From Siphonodentalium dalli (Eukaryota; Mollusca; Scaphopoda; Gadilida; Siphonodentaliidae), in contig CP136061.1 in NCBI GenBank assembly GCA_032622095.1, positions 95,537,345-95,601,344 of the forward strand: a stretch of 64,000 nucleotides of DNA, in the 5' to 3' direction. The notes beneath the pieces are model-generated. The model ran no database searches. It had not been told where the DNA came from and saw nothing but the letters and a program-made list of their open reading frames with translations. Below are positions 10,771 to 20,704 of this stretch, in pieces; position 1 is the stretch's first letter; every line of letters begins with the position of its first letter. The translations under genes and the position numbers were made by a program.

Positions 10771-11030
10771 TCCCGAGGTGTGCAACAGGAAAACAGCAGA
10801 TGAAATTATATTGATAATTAGCGTCGGGGGAATTTCACCTTGCAGCATGACCTGCTTCATCAGGCCCGGACAGTGAGCATGATTTCTGTCTGTCATTTGC
10901 TAAGGCAGAAGTCGTGCTGTTGAGCACAATGTCCGTTATAATATTTTGCACATTATTAATGAAGAGGGTCTCATTTGGAACAGATAACGGAGTGGGGGAT
11001 TGGGGTTGGAGCCCCCCATGCACAAATCAG

Positions 11031-11559
11031 GAAACGCAATGAATGATCATTACACGGGATCAACGGGAAGACATCTCTCATAGTTACGTCTTCCCTTAAT
11101 TACTATTTCTACTCATATGACCATTTAGGTATGCATGAGGTATGTCTATCAGGGATTGGTACCGGTTCGCTCTATTGCATACATTACCACCTTCATATGC
11201 CTTATTCAATAACCTGTGTTACACCTAGCAAAATTTACAAAGTCGCCAGCTAGTTTGAAAAATAACAGCTGGTTAACAATAGTGAAATTTCATAGTGTCA
11301 GAGCATATACTTGTGTTGGAGCAGAGACTTCTGAATGTGAGTTTAGACAGGATATATAGAGTTATCTGTCTTGTATTTTATGTTTCTATTTTCGCAGACG
11401 CATTTTCATCACAAAAAAGACAAAAAAAAGCGTCAAAAAGTAGAAGTGGTCTGTATGAGACTGATTTTTCTATGTCACCCACAAAATCATCATTAACAAG
11501 ACTTTACCACTAAAATTCAAATTCAGTGCTCTTGGGTTCAGTTGTAGAGAAGAACAAAA
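11031..11559. other. Spacer between FReD cluster and SGNH-like array
   Basis: An open frame at 11295-11513 has a candidate internal acceptor ('TTTTCGCAG') followed by a Lys/Ser-rich run and a stop. I cannot assign it. Otherwise I see nothing coding. Confidence 0.3.
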
Positions 11560-11901
11560 CTATCCAAATGAATGAAGCAGATATCGTAATTTTACTGCCC
11601 AGTCTGTTACATAGTGATCACCACACAATAACACACTTTCCGGTGGCGAGTAATATGTATAACTTCCATGTCAATCAGACACGAGTCACAGACAGTAACA
11701 AATATATATCTATGTATTGGAGAAGGAGAGCAGAAAGCCCGTTTATATACATTGTCGTTGTTATGAAAAAAGACCACCGCAACTACAAACTTTATCAAAT
11801 ACAAACATCATGAACTACAAACTTTATCAAATACTAACTTTATCAAATTCAAACTTTATCAAATACAAACGTCCCCGAGGCAGGATTATCACTGTGAATA
11901 C

Positions 11902-12132
11902 ACATTCTACAGTTTAAAGGGACGTTCTACAGTTATACACATTCTACAGTTTAAAGGGACGTTCTACAGTTATACACATTCTACAGTTTAAAGGGACGTT
12001 CTACAGTTATACACATTCTACAGTTTAAAGGGACGTTCTACAGTTATACACATTCTACAGTTTAAAGGGACGTTCTACAGTTATACACATTCTACAGTTT
12101 AAAGGGACGTTCTACAGTTATACACATTCTAC
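11902..12132. repeat. 37-bp minisatellite, six units plus partial
   Basis: Units start at 11902, 11939, 11976, 12013, 12050 and 12087 with a partial at 12124, exactly 37 bp apart. Each begins 'ACATTCTACAGTTTAAAGGG' and ends 'ACGTTCTACAGTTATAC'. Copies are essentially identical, so the expansion is recent. The seed 'ACATTCTACAGTTTAAA' is present once in each of the other array units (about 14631, 21495 and 23661). Confidence 0.9.
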
Positions 12133-12776
12133 ATTCAAATAAAACAATTAAGATGAATGAGAATACCATTGTAAAATACATTAAGTTGTAAAATTACTGG
12201 AAAAATGCTAAATTTGAGAAATCAAATTATAGTTTTACAAATGACCGGAATTATTCATTATGACGTTATGAATATATTCCCTCTAGCTATTATTCTACTT
12301 GCCATGTTACGCGAAGCGTGACCAACCAATCATTTTAAATCTCATCCCAAGTCACGCTGAGTGAACAGGCTGTCCCACTTCCCCTCACTTTCCTTCTGGC
12401 GGTTATCGACAAGAAGTGTTTATAACTTGTTACATTAATTATGTTCGATACAGGGAATCAATTAATAGCTGGAGGGAATATTCCTAACGTCATGGTATTA
12501 TATGTTGGGGGACTTACATTCTTTAGATTTTGTTTACATATACCAGTATGGTGTAAAATTTCCAACATGTAAATTTCCAACTGCTGAATACTTTGTTGCT
12601 GCATGTACATGAACATGCCTGGCTGTAAAATAAAATGTACAATTTGTAGTCATAATTTACTCGTGAAGGGGGTGGGGCTTATACCAAGGGTGGTTATACA
12701 GTTTGTCACAATTTGATAAGGCAAATTATTATCCAACCTTGTTTCATATCTGACACCATATCACCGTTTCGAGATA
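12133..12776. other. Unit-1-specific DNA, no gene recognised
   Basis: A/T-rich sequence that replaces the exon 1 and intron region of the other units. I found no motif or paired terminal repeats. Confidence 0.4.
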
Positions 12777-12978
12777 CAGTAATGCTCTAAGTAATCGACT
12801 TCTTAACCACAGAAGAATTATGGGTAACTTTTCAGGATTTAGTCGGAAATATGGCTTGTTTCCTTTCATCGGAATGCTCTCCCCTTTGAATGGCAACAAG
12901 CCATATTTCCGACTAAATCCTGAAAAGTTACCCATAATTCTGCTGTGGTTAAGAAGTCGATTACTTAGAGCATTACTG
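12777..12978. mobile_element. MITE C, full length
   Basis: TA|CAGTAATGCTC on the left and GAGCATTACTG|CA on the right. The two arms match through 'GGGTAACTTTTCAGGATTTA'. The right TA is changed to CA. Confidence 0.7.
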
Positions 12979-13027
12979 CATGTCTATTTTAAGTTTAATG
13001 TGAGTATCAGATGAGCACTATTTTCAG

Positions 13028-13587
13028 ACTACGCCACTAGAAAGCCATACAACGACATGAAGTTCCAGCCAAATGGCGTCATAGTGCTGCTGGGTGCCAA
13101 CAGAATCAGAAACAAGACCGTCACCTCTGACTTGGCTGCCACCGCATGGGCCTGCATGGCTAAGATCAGCGCCATCACGTATGTAGTAACAGTTTACTTT
13201 GTGCCGATGACGTTGCGACTCGCATTACACCGAAGTATGAGGGGTTGGTGGTGAGAGATTTCTTTGGGGATGAAGCACAGATGATCTGGAAGTCTTTGAG
13301 CTTAGCAACAATGGGAACATGTATACTGTAGATAACTTCTTTGATATCTACAGATATACCGTTATGCTGATGACAGACCACAGATATCGGGTTTTCAGAT
13401 TACCACCATGGTGGTTCGGATATACCAGATTGCTGGGAGCGTCAAGACTGATGGTGCGTCTCGCGGCTACCTTACTGCAGCGTTCTATCGTGATTTTCTC
13501 AGGGCGCAGGGTTTACGAATTCTTGCCGCTCTGAAGAATACAGACAGGACAGCCGTGCAATGCTGCCATTTGGTTACGACGTTCTGA
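13028..13587 (+). pseudogene. SGNH-like exon 2, unit 1
   Basis: After 'ATTTTCAG' the frame begins 'DYATRKPYNDMKFQPNGVIV' (first residue completed by exon 1 in other units) and includes the LLGANRIRN block. It is about 95% identical by eye to units 2 and 3, but has a lost codon near 13235 and an inserted 'AACATGTAT' near 13314. With no exon 1 upstream, it is not expressible as in units 2-3. Confidence 0.55.
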
Positions 13588-14449
13588 AGATCACTTCCAG
13601 GTTTATTCGAACCCGAATACACAGTCTGGTTTCTTTTGAAACCATTCATAACGGCCCTTTTCAGGGCCTCACAAATTTTTCAAAAGTTAACTCTAACATA
13701 CAATGTAGCTATTGTACGATTTGTTCATTCTTCCTGAACTTGGAGAGAATGTTCACATAATTTCTCAAAGAATACTTGTTCATTCATCCTGAACTTGGAG
13801 AGAATGTTCACATAATTTATCAAAGAATACTCAGTTCATTTTACGAATTACAAAAAAATAATTTCTTGCCAATCCCCAGGAACGCAGCCAGTTAAGATTT
13901 AATTCTCGTTTTGAAGAGCCTCTGATGTTTTAAACAAACAAGGTAGATTATCTGCATACAAAATTAAATATATTATATTCAGAACTTAAATCAATTAAAG
14001 CACCACATAGTGTTTGGAACATTGAATCTGCAAACCTTAAATATTACACACCATCGACCACTTTAGCTGGTTAATAAGGGAAATTTAAAGTTATTCTACC
14101 TAGTATCGCTTATTGGTCTTGCTTTTAAGTTGAACGGTGATTGTTAAAATTGTCCGAACACATTGTGTGTCTGCCAAGAGGTAAGAAAGTCTGCCAGGAC
14201 TGAGAGCATGAATGCATGAATGCGTTAATGTTATTCCATGAAGCAGATATTGTCATTTTACTGCCATGTCTGTTACATAGTGATCACCACACAATAACAC
14301 ACTTTCCGGTGGCGAGTAATATGTATAACTTCCATGTCAATCAGGCACGAGTCACAGACAGTAACAAATATATATCTATGTATTGGAGAAGGAGAGCCGA
14401 AGCCCGTTCATATACATTGTCGTTGTTATGAAAAAAGACCACCGCAACT

Positions 14450-14608
14450 AAACTTTATCAAATACAAACTTGATCAACTACAAACTTTATCAACTACAAA
14501 CTTCATGAACTACAAACATGATCAAATACAAACTTCCATCAAATACAAACTTTCATCAAATACAAACTTCCATCAAATACAAACTTTCATCAAATACAAA
14601 CTTCCCTG
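14450..14608. repeat. Short A/T-rich tandem repeat upstream of exon 1
   Basis: Degenerate units of about 15 bp, 'ATCAAATACAAACTT' and variants. They recur at the same place in the other units (11810-11870, 21330-21468, 23510-23635), with different copy numbers. Confidence 0.75.
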
Positions 14609-14886
14609 AGGCAGGATAATGACTGAATACACATTCTACAGTTTAAATTTTCGGATCATTAAACGGTGGAATTGATGACATAATCAAGTGTTCGTATCTC
14701 CCTGTTGATTTCTGTATATCCTTGCCTTGACACGGAAATCGGCGGAAAATGACGAACATTCACGAACACTAGACAAACTCGAATTGGGTTTATCATTGCG
14801 GAATTTGCTTAAGTTTTTTTGCTTCAGAATTCCATATGCTTTCCTAGCTAGTCGTATTCACATCGCATATTTGTTATTTTTTTTAG

Positions 14887-15835
14887 ATGGCTTACAAGAT
14901 TGCGTTGTTTGGCTCGAGCCATGTGAAAAGAATGAAGCAGTATGACCACCGCCGAGAAAGCGCCAACTTCATCATGTTTGGCCAGTCAGAGCTGAATTTC
15001 GAAGGTTGGTTGGTTATTATCTGTTTTATCTTATAACTAACCAATAACTTTCAAAGTGAAATATTATTATTTATTGTCTAGCTATGTCTATTTTAAGTTT
15101 AATGTGAGTATCAGATGAGCACTAAATGATAATAATGAACACTATCCTAGCTGTGTATCAGTTCATGTCTGAATATGTATCAACACACGCGATAAATGTA
15201 ACAAGTTATTCCCTCTTGTGATCATGATTGGCGATCCGACATTGAGCCTCTATATTGTTCTATTTTCAGACTACGCCACAAGAAAGCCATACGACGACAT
15301 GAAGTTCCAGCCAAATGGCGTCATAGTGCTGCTGGGTGCCAACAGAATCAGAAACGAGACCGTCACCTCTGACTTGGCTGCCGCCGCATGGGCCTGCATG
15401 GCTAAGATCAGCGCCATCACATCTGTAGTAACAGTTTACTGCGTGCCGATGATGTTGCATCTCGCATTACACCCGAAGTCCAACGAGGGGTTGGTGGTGA
15501 GAGATGTCTTTGGGGATGAAGCGCAGATGATCTGGAAGTCTTTGAGCTTAGCGACAATGGGTACTGTAGATAACTTCTTTGATATCTACAGATATACCGT
15601 TATGCTGATGACAGACCACAGAAACCGGGTTTTCAGATTACCATCATGGTGGTTCGGATACACCAGATTGCTGGGAGCGTCAAGACTGATGGTGCGTCTC
15701 GCGGCTACCTTACTGCAGCGTTCTATCGTGATTTTCTCAGGCCGCAGGGTTTACGAATTCTTGCCGCTCTGGAGAATACAGACAGGACAGCCGTGCAATA
15801 CTGCCATTTGGTTACGACGTTCTAACCCGATTAGT
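14887..15835 (+). CDS. SGNH-hydrolase-like protein, exons 14887-15004 and 15270-15835
   Basis: Exon 1 begins at ATG right after a pyrimidine tract plus AG and encodes 'MAYKIALFGSSHVKRM' ... 'FGQSELNFE'. It ends at G|GTTGGT. Exon 2 follows 'TTCTATTTTCAG', and the split codon G|AC is in phase. It continues 'MKFQPNGVIVLLGANRIRN' and 'AWACMAKISAITSVVTVYCV'. The fold signature resembles SGNH/GDSL hydrolases: block I G-S-S-H in place of G-D-S, and G-A-N-R in place of G-x-N-D. Near 15603 the protein-like signal moves by one base to 'ADDRPQKPGFQITIMVVRIH' and then 'DRTAVQYCHLVTTF' before TAA at 15833. The same shift is present in units 1 and 3. This could be a shared mutation, an undetected small intron, or frameshifting. 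Catalytic residues look altered, so enzymatic activity is doubtful. Confidence 0.5.
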
Positions 15836-15953
15836 CAGGTTTCTTTTGAAACCATTCATAACGGCCCTTTTCAGGGCCTCACAAATTTTTCAAAGGTTAA
15901 CTCTAAGATAACTATTGTACGATTTGTTCATTCTTCCTGAACTTGGAGAGAAT

Positions 15954-17512
15954 TAGGGCTGGGCGATATTGGCCCCAAAAAATATCGCGATATTATGGTG
16001 ACAACATCGCGATACACGATATTATCGCGATATTATTTTGGTATATTACAATTGGTAAGTACAATGTACAATATATGCAATATTTCATAAATAAAGTTTG
16101 CACAATACATCCCTACGTTTTATTTACAATTTGTGGGTCATGAGAGGTCGAGTAAATGTGTATTGAACAATTATCAGTAACATCACAGTATACATGTATA
16201 TAATGACCACTCGTCTGCAACAATTGACAGTTTGTCGACGGAGAAATAATAACTTTGAAACAAAGGGATATAATCATATAACACGGCCCACGTGCGTTTT
16301 CGCATACATTTTTTAGAGTTATATCCCTTTGACCATAGCGCTCAACACCATGCACACATTAACCCTTTACCCAACAGAACGGCCCTGTGCCAATGCATTC
16401 TCTTATATATGCGAGTCGACCATATATAAGAGAATGCATTGGCTTAACACATTAAATATTATAAAATTGTTAAAGAATGTAAGAAAAAATGGTAAAAAGT
16501 GTTTAAAAAAGATTTTTTTTAGGCCAATGCATTCTATTATATATGCGAGGCGACCTATGGTCGACTCGCATATATAAGAGAATGCATTGGCACAGGGCAT
16601 AACTGTAACCATCACAATGTGATCAAGGAGCCGGTTCCAATGATATCCATATTTGTATGGTTTTATTGAGACAGACCGAAGATAATTTAGGCTGTTGAAG
16701 ATTTATTTGGCCGGTTTTGGCCGGTTTGTTGGGTAAAGGGTTAAGCACCGCATTCGGTTTCAAATTTCCATTTTATTAATTCGTGAGGAATTGGTTGTTT
16801 GTGAGACTATTTATCAGTGGTAATTGGTAGTTGGTAGCACCGTGGGACTTCAATGTCCATATTCGGCAGCCCTGGAAATTAGCGTCGACAATGCCACAAT
16901 GGGCAGTGCCGAGGCAAAAGCCGACGTGAAATGAATTTGCGTCGGCATTTTTTTAGCTGAGGAAAATAAATATAGACAATCATGTTCAATTAGTTTGTGA
17001 ATTTGACATTTGTTGAAGCGATAGCAATGCCATGATCCGTACGGCACATGTCCACAAAATCATTTTACTCGCAATTTGCACACATTGAGACGATCAAATC
17101 TGACATCGTAATCCGTCTCCAAGCAACGGTTACGGTTGATAGAGCAAGCTGCACCAACTTGAAAGGAGGTCATTGTGCCAGTCGCATGCACGCGACATAC
17201 CAATCTCACAGTGTAGCCAACTGATGCTACTATATAGTATCTCTTTGATGTTTCTGACGAAGCATATCCAACTTGACAGGCACGTGCTCCGATGTTTTAA
17301 AACGTTTTCGACTGCGTATTTCCGGGAAGTTTGGGACTATTATACTTACTCTAACTTCGCTGTTTGTTGGGACCATATGATGGGTTTCAACCTACATGGA
17401 GAATATTACAACTTGGGACGGTATTACGATATTTTTATTTCAGACGATATTGTTGACGATATCAAAATTAAAACCGGGTATACCCGATATATCGTCATAC
17501 CGCCCAGCACTA
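15954..17512. mobile_element. Non-autonomous element with TAGGGCTGGGCGATA-type termini
   Basis: The left end 'TAGGGCTGGGCGATATTGGC' pairs with a right end whose complement is 'TAGTGCTGGGCGGTATGACG'. Such TAGGGCTGGGCGATAT ends are seen in hAT-type elements. Internal A/T-rich 'ATATCGCGATATTATGG' repeats lie next to the left end. The TTAA MITE at 16359 is nested inside. No transposase frame is visible. Confidence 0.45.
16359..16744. mobile_element. TTAA MITE family B (piggyBac-like), two hairpins
   Basis: TTAA at 16359-16362 and 16741-16744. Terminal repeats CCCTTTACCCAACA and TGTTGGGTAAAGGG. Two hairpins, at 16389-16443 (centre deleted) and 16523-16591 (full), are separated by an A/T-rich spacer. 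The 3' part ('GAGACAGACCGAAGATAATT', 'GGCCGGTTTTGGCCGG') is shared with all family B copies. Confidence 0.85.
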
Positions 17513-20500
17513 CTATATACATACCTAAAGTATATGAACATGCATATTTTCTAAGTATTAATATTAAATTTATATGTATAATATTTCACAATATAGAGAA
17601 CTAGTTATTTGTAAAAAAAAACTCATGGGTTATCTCATACATTACATTTTGTCTTGTAAAATATCACTATGTTCACTAGCGATCAACCTCCATCAGATGA
17701 AACTCATTGTGGTGACAAACGACTTCGACCGTGCTTTAACCTTGAATTGACCATTTTGAAGGTCAAGGTCAGGGTAGCGATTTGACCCGTCGAAAACACT
17801 CCCTCAATAAAAGTATCCGTAGCTATCACATTTCATCGAAATCAGTTAATTTTTTTATTTAATTTAATTCTGCCTTTTTAATTAAGAGACATGATGGTAC
17901 CCGTCCAGTGATGATACCCGTCCCTAAAAGAGGTACGTTTGTGGGTACCCGTTTCAAGGTGAAGATCACCTCTGAGGGAAAGACCCAAGTACGTCACGCA
18001 ACAAGCTCATGTCTGGATACAGTCTTACACGCACACGCCCAAACCCAGACAAAATGATCACATTACACACATACGCTCTTTATCGACGACATCACTGCGG
18101 ATACGAACGCTCTTTAACTATCAATGCGATTAACCCCACCGTGCCAACGGCGATAATTTTTGTGACTGGGAGTGTTGCTCTGACGTTCTCAGAAGCGGTG
18201 CGATGCCACTTCATCTGGGATTTTACCCTTAGATAGGAAATTTGGTCTCAATCCTTCCGGCAGTTTTAGAGTTCATCGCGATCAGACACACCGCACAGAT
18301 CTTCCAAAATATACAATAGATATATATATATATATAAATCATTTTGTTTTATTTGCCAGGCTAAAGAATTGGGAAAATCCCAATATCGTATATTCAAACT
18401 ATGCGATACAGAGAACGAGGACTCCACAATAGATGTCATATGGTGGATTCCAAATATTGGACAAATTCCAATTTACCATCAGTGAGTAGAATATATAATA
18501 CTAGAAGGTGACCCGACTTCGTCAGGGCTATTGAAAAACCAAATTTCAAGTCGATTGCTCCACCCGTTTCGGAGATCTGGTCTGCGCATGCGCAAAGCTG
18601 GCGTCGCACGGGCTCGGCGACCCGATAAAATTCGTATCCGGGGCAAGATACATTAAATTACCAAATTTCAAGTCGATAGCTACACCCGTTTCCGAGATAT
18701 ATAGCCCAATCTCACTTGTGGATACCTCGGCCGGTGATGAGTTAACGCGACATCAGCCTGTTAAGAGTTAACGCGATCACGTCACGATATGTTGATCGCG
18801 TAATATATTCACGCAATGATTTTCGATGAGCGAAGCACGGTCCTGCGTTCTTCCCGACAATTAAGGTAGAAACTTTAAACGTACACATGCGTGTGATACA
18901 TCATTGGAAAGATGAAAGGCCACAGATTCTAACCGTGCAAATTATATGACTGGCAATTTATTATTCGCGCTATATGGAATCAATTTGTGAGCACCGAACT
19001 GAAATATATTAGCGCACGTGAAAAGTTTACCTCGGATCTGAAAATTAATAGGCCTATGTTACTCCTGGCCCGAAAATACCCCCACGTACCAAGTTTCATC
19101 GAAATTGGCTCAGCCGTTTTTGAGTTCATCGATTACACACAAACAGATACACAGATCTTTCAAAATATATAATAGATAGAAAACTTTAAAAATCTTCTAA
19201 ATTCTATTTAGAAATCTATCTAATCTATTTTAAAAGTAAGTTGAGCTGGATTGCAGACACCATCAATTATAGCCATCCACAATTATCAATAAGGATATTA
19301 AAAATACTCAATCTCATTAGATGGTCCCCATATCATAAGGTTACGATGACAAACAATTCTTCAAAATACAATTTTGTTATCGTAATCATTTAATTAGGCC
19401 AAAAATGAAGAATACCCGTGTTTAGGGTAACCCGCCCGACCCTACTCAAAACCTGCCACCAAATTCCATTTTATCGTTTTTCAAAAATTTCCTCAGACTT
19501 CATTTTATTTTTTTGTAATTAGGAAATCGCAACTACGGAATTAGCTTAAACAAGTAAACCATTTCCTTGCAAATATCGTCAATTCACGAGAAACGGAAGT
19601 GCCGCCATTGTTGTTGGTAGTATATTCGTATTACCTCGCCATAGTTCGGCAAACCTCGTCGATTTCTCGAAAGCAAAAACCAGAAAACGCGCGATACTTG
19701 TGCCGGAATATGTATTAACTAGCAAATCGAAAGTAACTGGATATTTTGCCGATTGCACGTGTCGATTGAATATGGCGGAAACACTTCCATGTGCGGATAG
19801 ATCCTGAGTTTTACTAGTAGCTATTAAACTTCACAAATGCGTTCATATGAATCAGAATAGAAACATCATGGCGCCTGTCAACTATAGAACAGATATTTTG
19901 TCGTGCGTGAACTGGTACCACACAGATTCTGAACTGACAGAAAAGGACATAGTAATAAAATGTCGGATTAAATATAATTCTGACACTTTTGAAATCGACC
20001 CAAAGCTCAAAATTCCATTATTATAGTTTATCCACCTCTCACCGCATCCACCCTGAAAATTATAAGCCTGATGTAACATTGAGTCTGTATGTACCCATGC
20101 AGTAGGAGAGGTATGTGCCTGGTAGAACATAATTTTTTCCTAGTAAAACTATTTCTCATTAAATATTCATTAGTTCTACAGAAAGCCGGACCCGATGAAT
20201 CAACGCCCGCCCCTGTTTTTTTCCCTCATGTTACCCTAAACTCAGGTATTCTTCCTTTTGGCCTTATAACAAAATAATGCTAAATGCTGTCACCTATGGT
20301 AAAAAATTTCTGAAAACATGTCATTCATCAACCGCCGAACGAAAAGTCACAAACCCTGCAACTATTAATTCTGATTCTTAGAATCGGCTTCCGCACACGG
20401 TTGAAGCGGCCATGACGGCACTGGCACGTGACCATGTTTACGCCTGTCAATCACAACTAATTTCAGATTTATATTTAGTGCGGTGTGACGTAATTTGGGG

Positions 20501-20704
20501 GAAGCCCAGAACCGTTCAGAAATGAAAAGTTGGTGGGAATGCAATAGACTCAGTATCAGTGTGAATCTGAGTGTATGTTTACATAGACTGGGAATAATAG
20601 TACAGGCGGGAAAATATTGAAAAATTAAATAATAGTACAGGGCGGAATAATAGTACAGGCGGGAATATTTTTGAATTTCCGTATGTGATGTCCCAAAGTG
20701 ACTC
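17513..20704. other. Repeat-rich filler, no intact gene
   Basis: At 17750-17850 there is a 'GAAGGTCAAGGTCA'/'CATTTCATCGAAATCAG' type repeat. At 18540-18700 two copies of 'CCAAATTTCAAGTCGAT' precede 'ACACCCGTTTC'. At 19078-19175 a tail reads 'CAAGTTTCATCGAAATTGGC' then 'ACACAAACAGATACACAGAT', which looks like the 3' end of LINE/SINE-type repeats of molluscs. The open frames here lack recognisable motifs. Confidence 0.4.

Larger units (their letters stand above)
5800..11030 (+). repeat. Decayed tandem cluster of FReD-exon units
   Basis: Three blocks recur in the same order and orientation. Block 1 is an acidic segment ('LSEPPVDFE' ... 'GKQFYIVEDVG') at about 5860-5990, 7741-7890, 8455-8550, 9650-9800 and 10495-10610. 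Block 2 is the FReD exon, eight copies listed separately. Block 3 is about 175 bp, from 'GGGGAATTTCACCTTGCAGC' to 'TCATTTGGAACAGATAA', at 6570-6735, 7300-7465, 8970-9137 and 10823-10987. Unit spacing is irregular because of deletions and MITE insertions. Most copies carry stops or shifts, so this is a graveyard of a multi-copy family rather than a working array. Confidence 0.65.
11560..13726 (+). repeat. SGNH-like tandem array, unit 1 (first exon lost)
   Basis: The unit begins with a leader block ('GAAGCAGATATCGTAATTTT' ... 'TGTATTGGAGAAGGAGAGC') found in all units. This is followed by short 'TATCAAATACAAACTT' repeats, an expanded 37-bp satellite, about 640 bp of unrelated DNA, a MITE C copy and exon 2 (13028-13587). 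The exon encoding MAYKIALFG in the other units is absent here. The boundary to unit 2 is set at 'GTTCATTCTTCCTGAACTTG'. Confidence 0.65.
13727..15953 (+). repeat. SGNH-like tandem array, unit 2 (most complete)
   Basis: It contains, in order: a duplicated 'GAACTTGGAGAGAATGTTCA' leader, an A/T-rich 5' region, the conserved block at about 14232-14430, a 15-bp-class 'CATCAAATACAAACTTC' tandem repeat (14450-14608), exon 1, an intron of 265 bp, and exon 2. Unit length is about 2.2 kb. It ends at the foreign insertion that begins at 15954. Confidence 0.7.
15954..20704. mobile_element. 4.75-kb composite insertion splitting the SGNH-like array
   Basis: Unit sequence stops at '...TTGGAGAGAAT' (15953) and resumes at 'AGAGAATGTTCACATAATTT' (20705). 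The 7-mer AGAGAAT is present on both sides, compatible with a 7-8 bp target duplication. The interval contains a TIR-bounded element, a TTAA MITE and several 3'-tail-like repeats. No single element with matching ends spans all of it, so it is probably nested or composite. Confidence 0.5.

Noticed and set aside
11902-12132. Regular 37-bp repeats as a CRISPR array
   Set aside because: Units abut without unique spacers and the genome is clearly eukaryotic; it is a minisatellite.
14727-14945. Open frame overlapping SGNH exon 1 ('MTRKSAENDEHSRTLDKLEL')
   Set aside because: Different frame from the protein-like exon, spans the acceptor, and is not maintained with the same end in other units.
15218-15269. 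ATG at 15218 as start of the SGNH-like protein
   Set aside because: It lies in the intron; a good acceptor at 15269 and an upstream in-phase exon give a better model.
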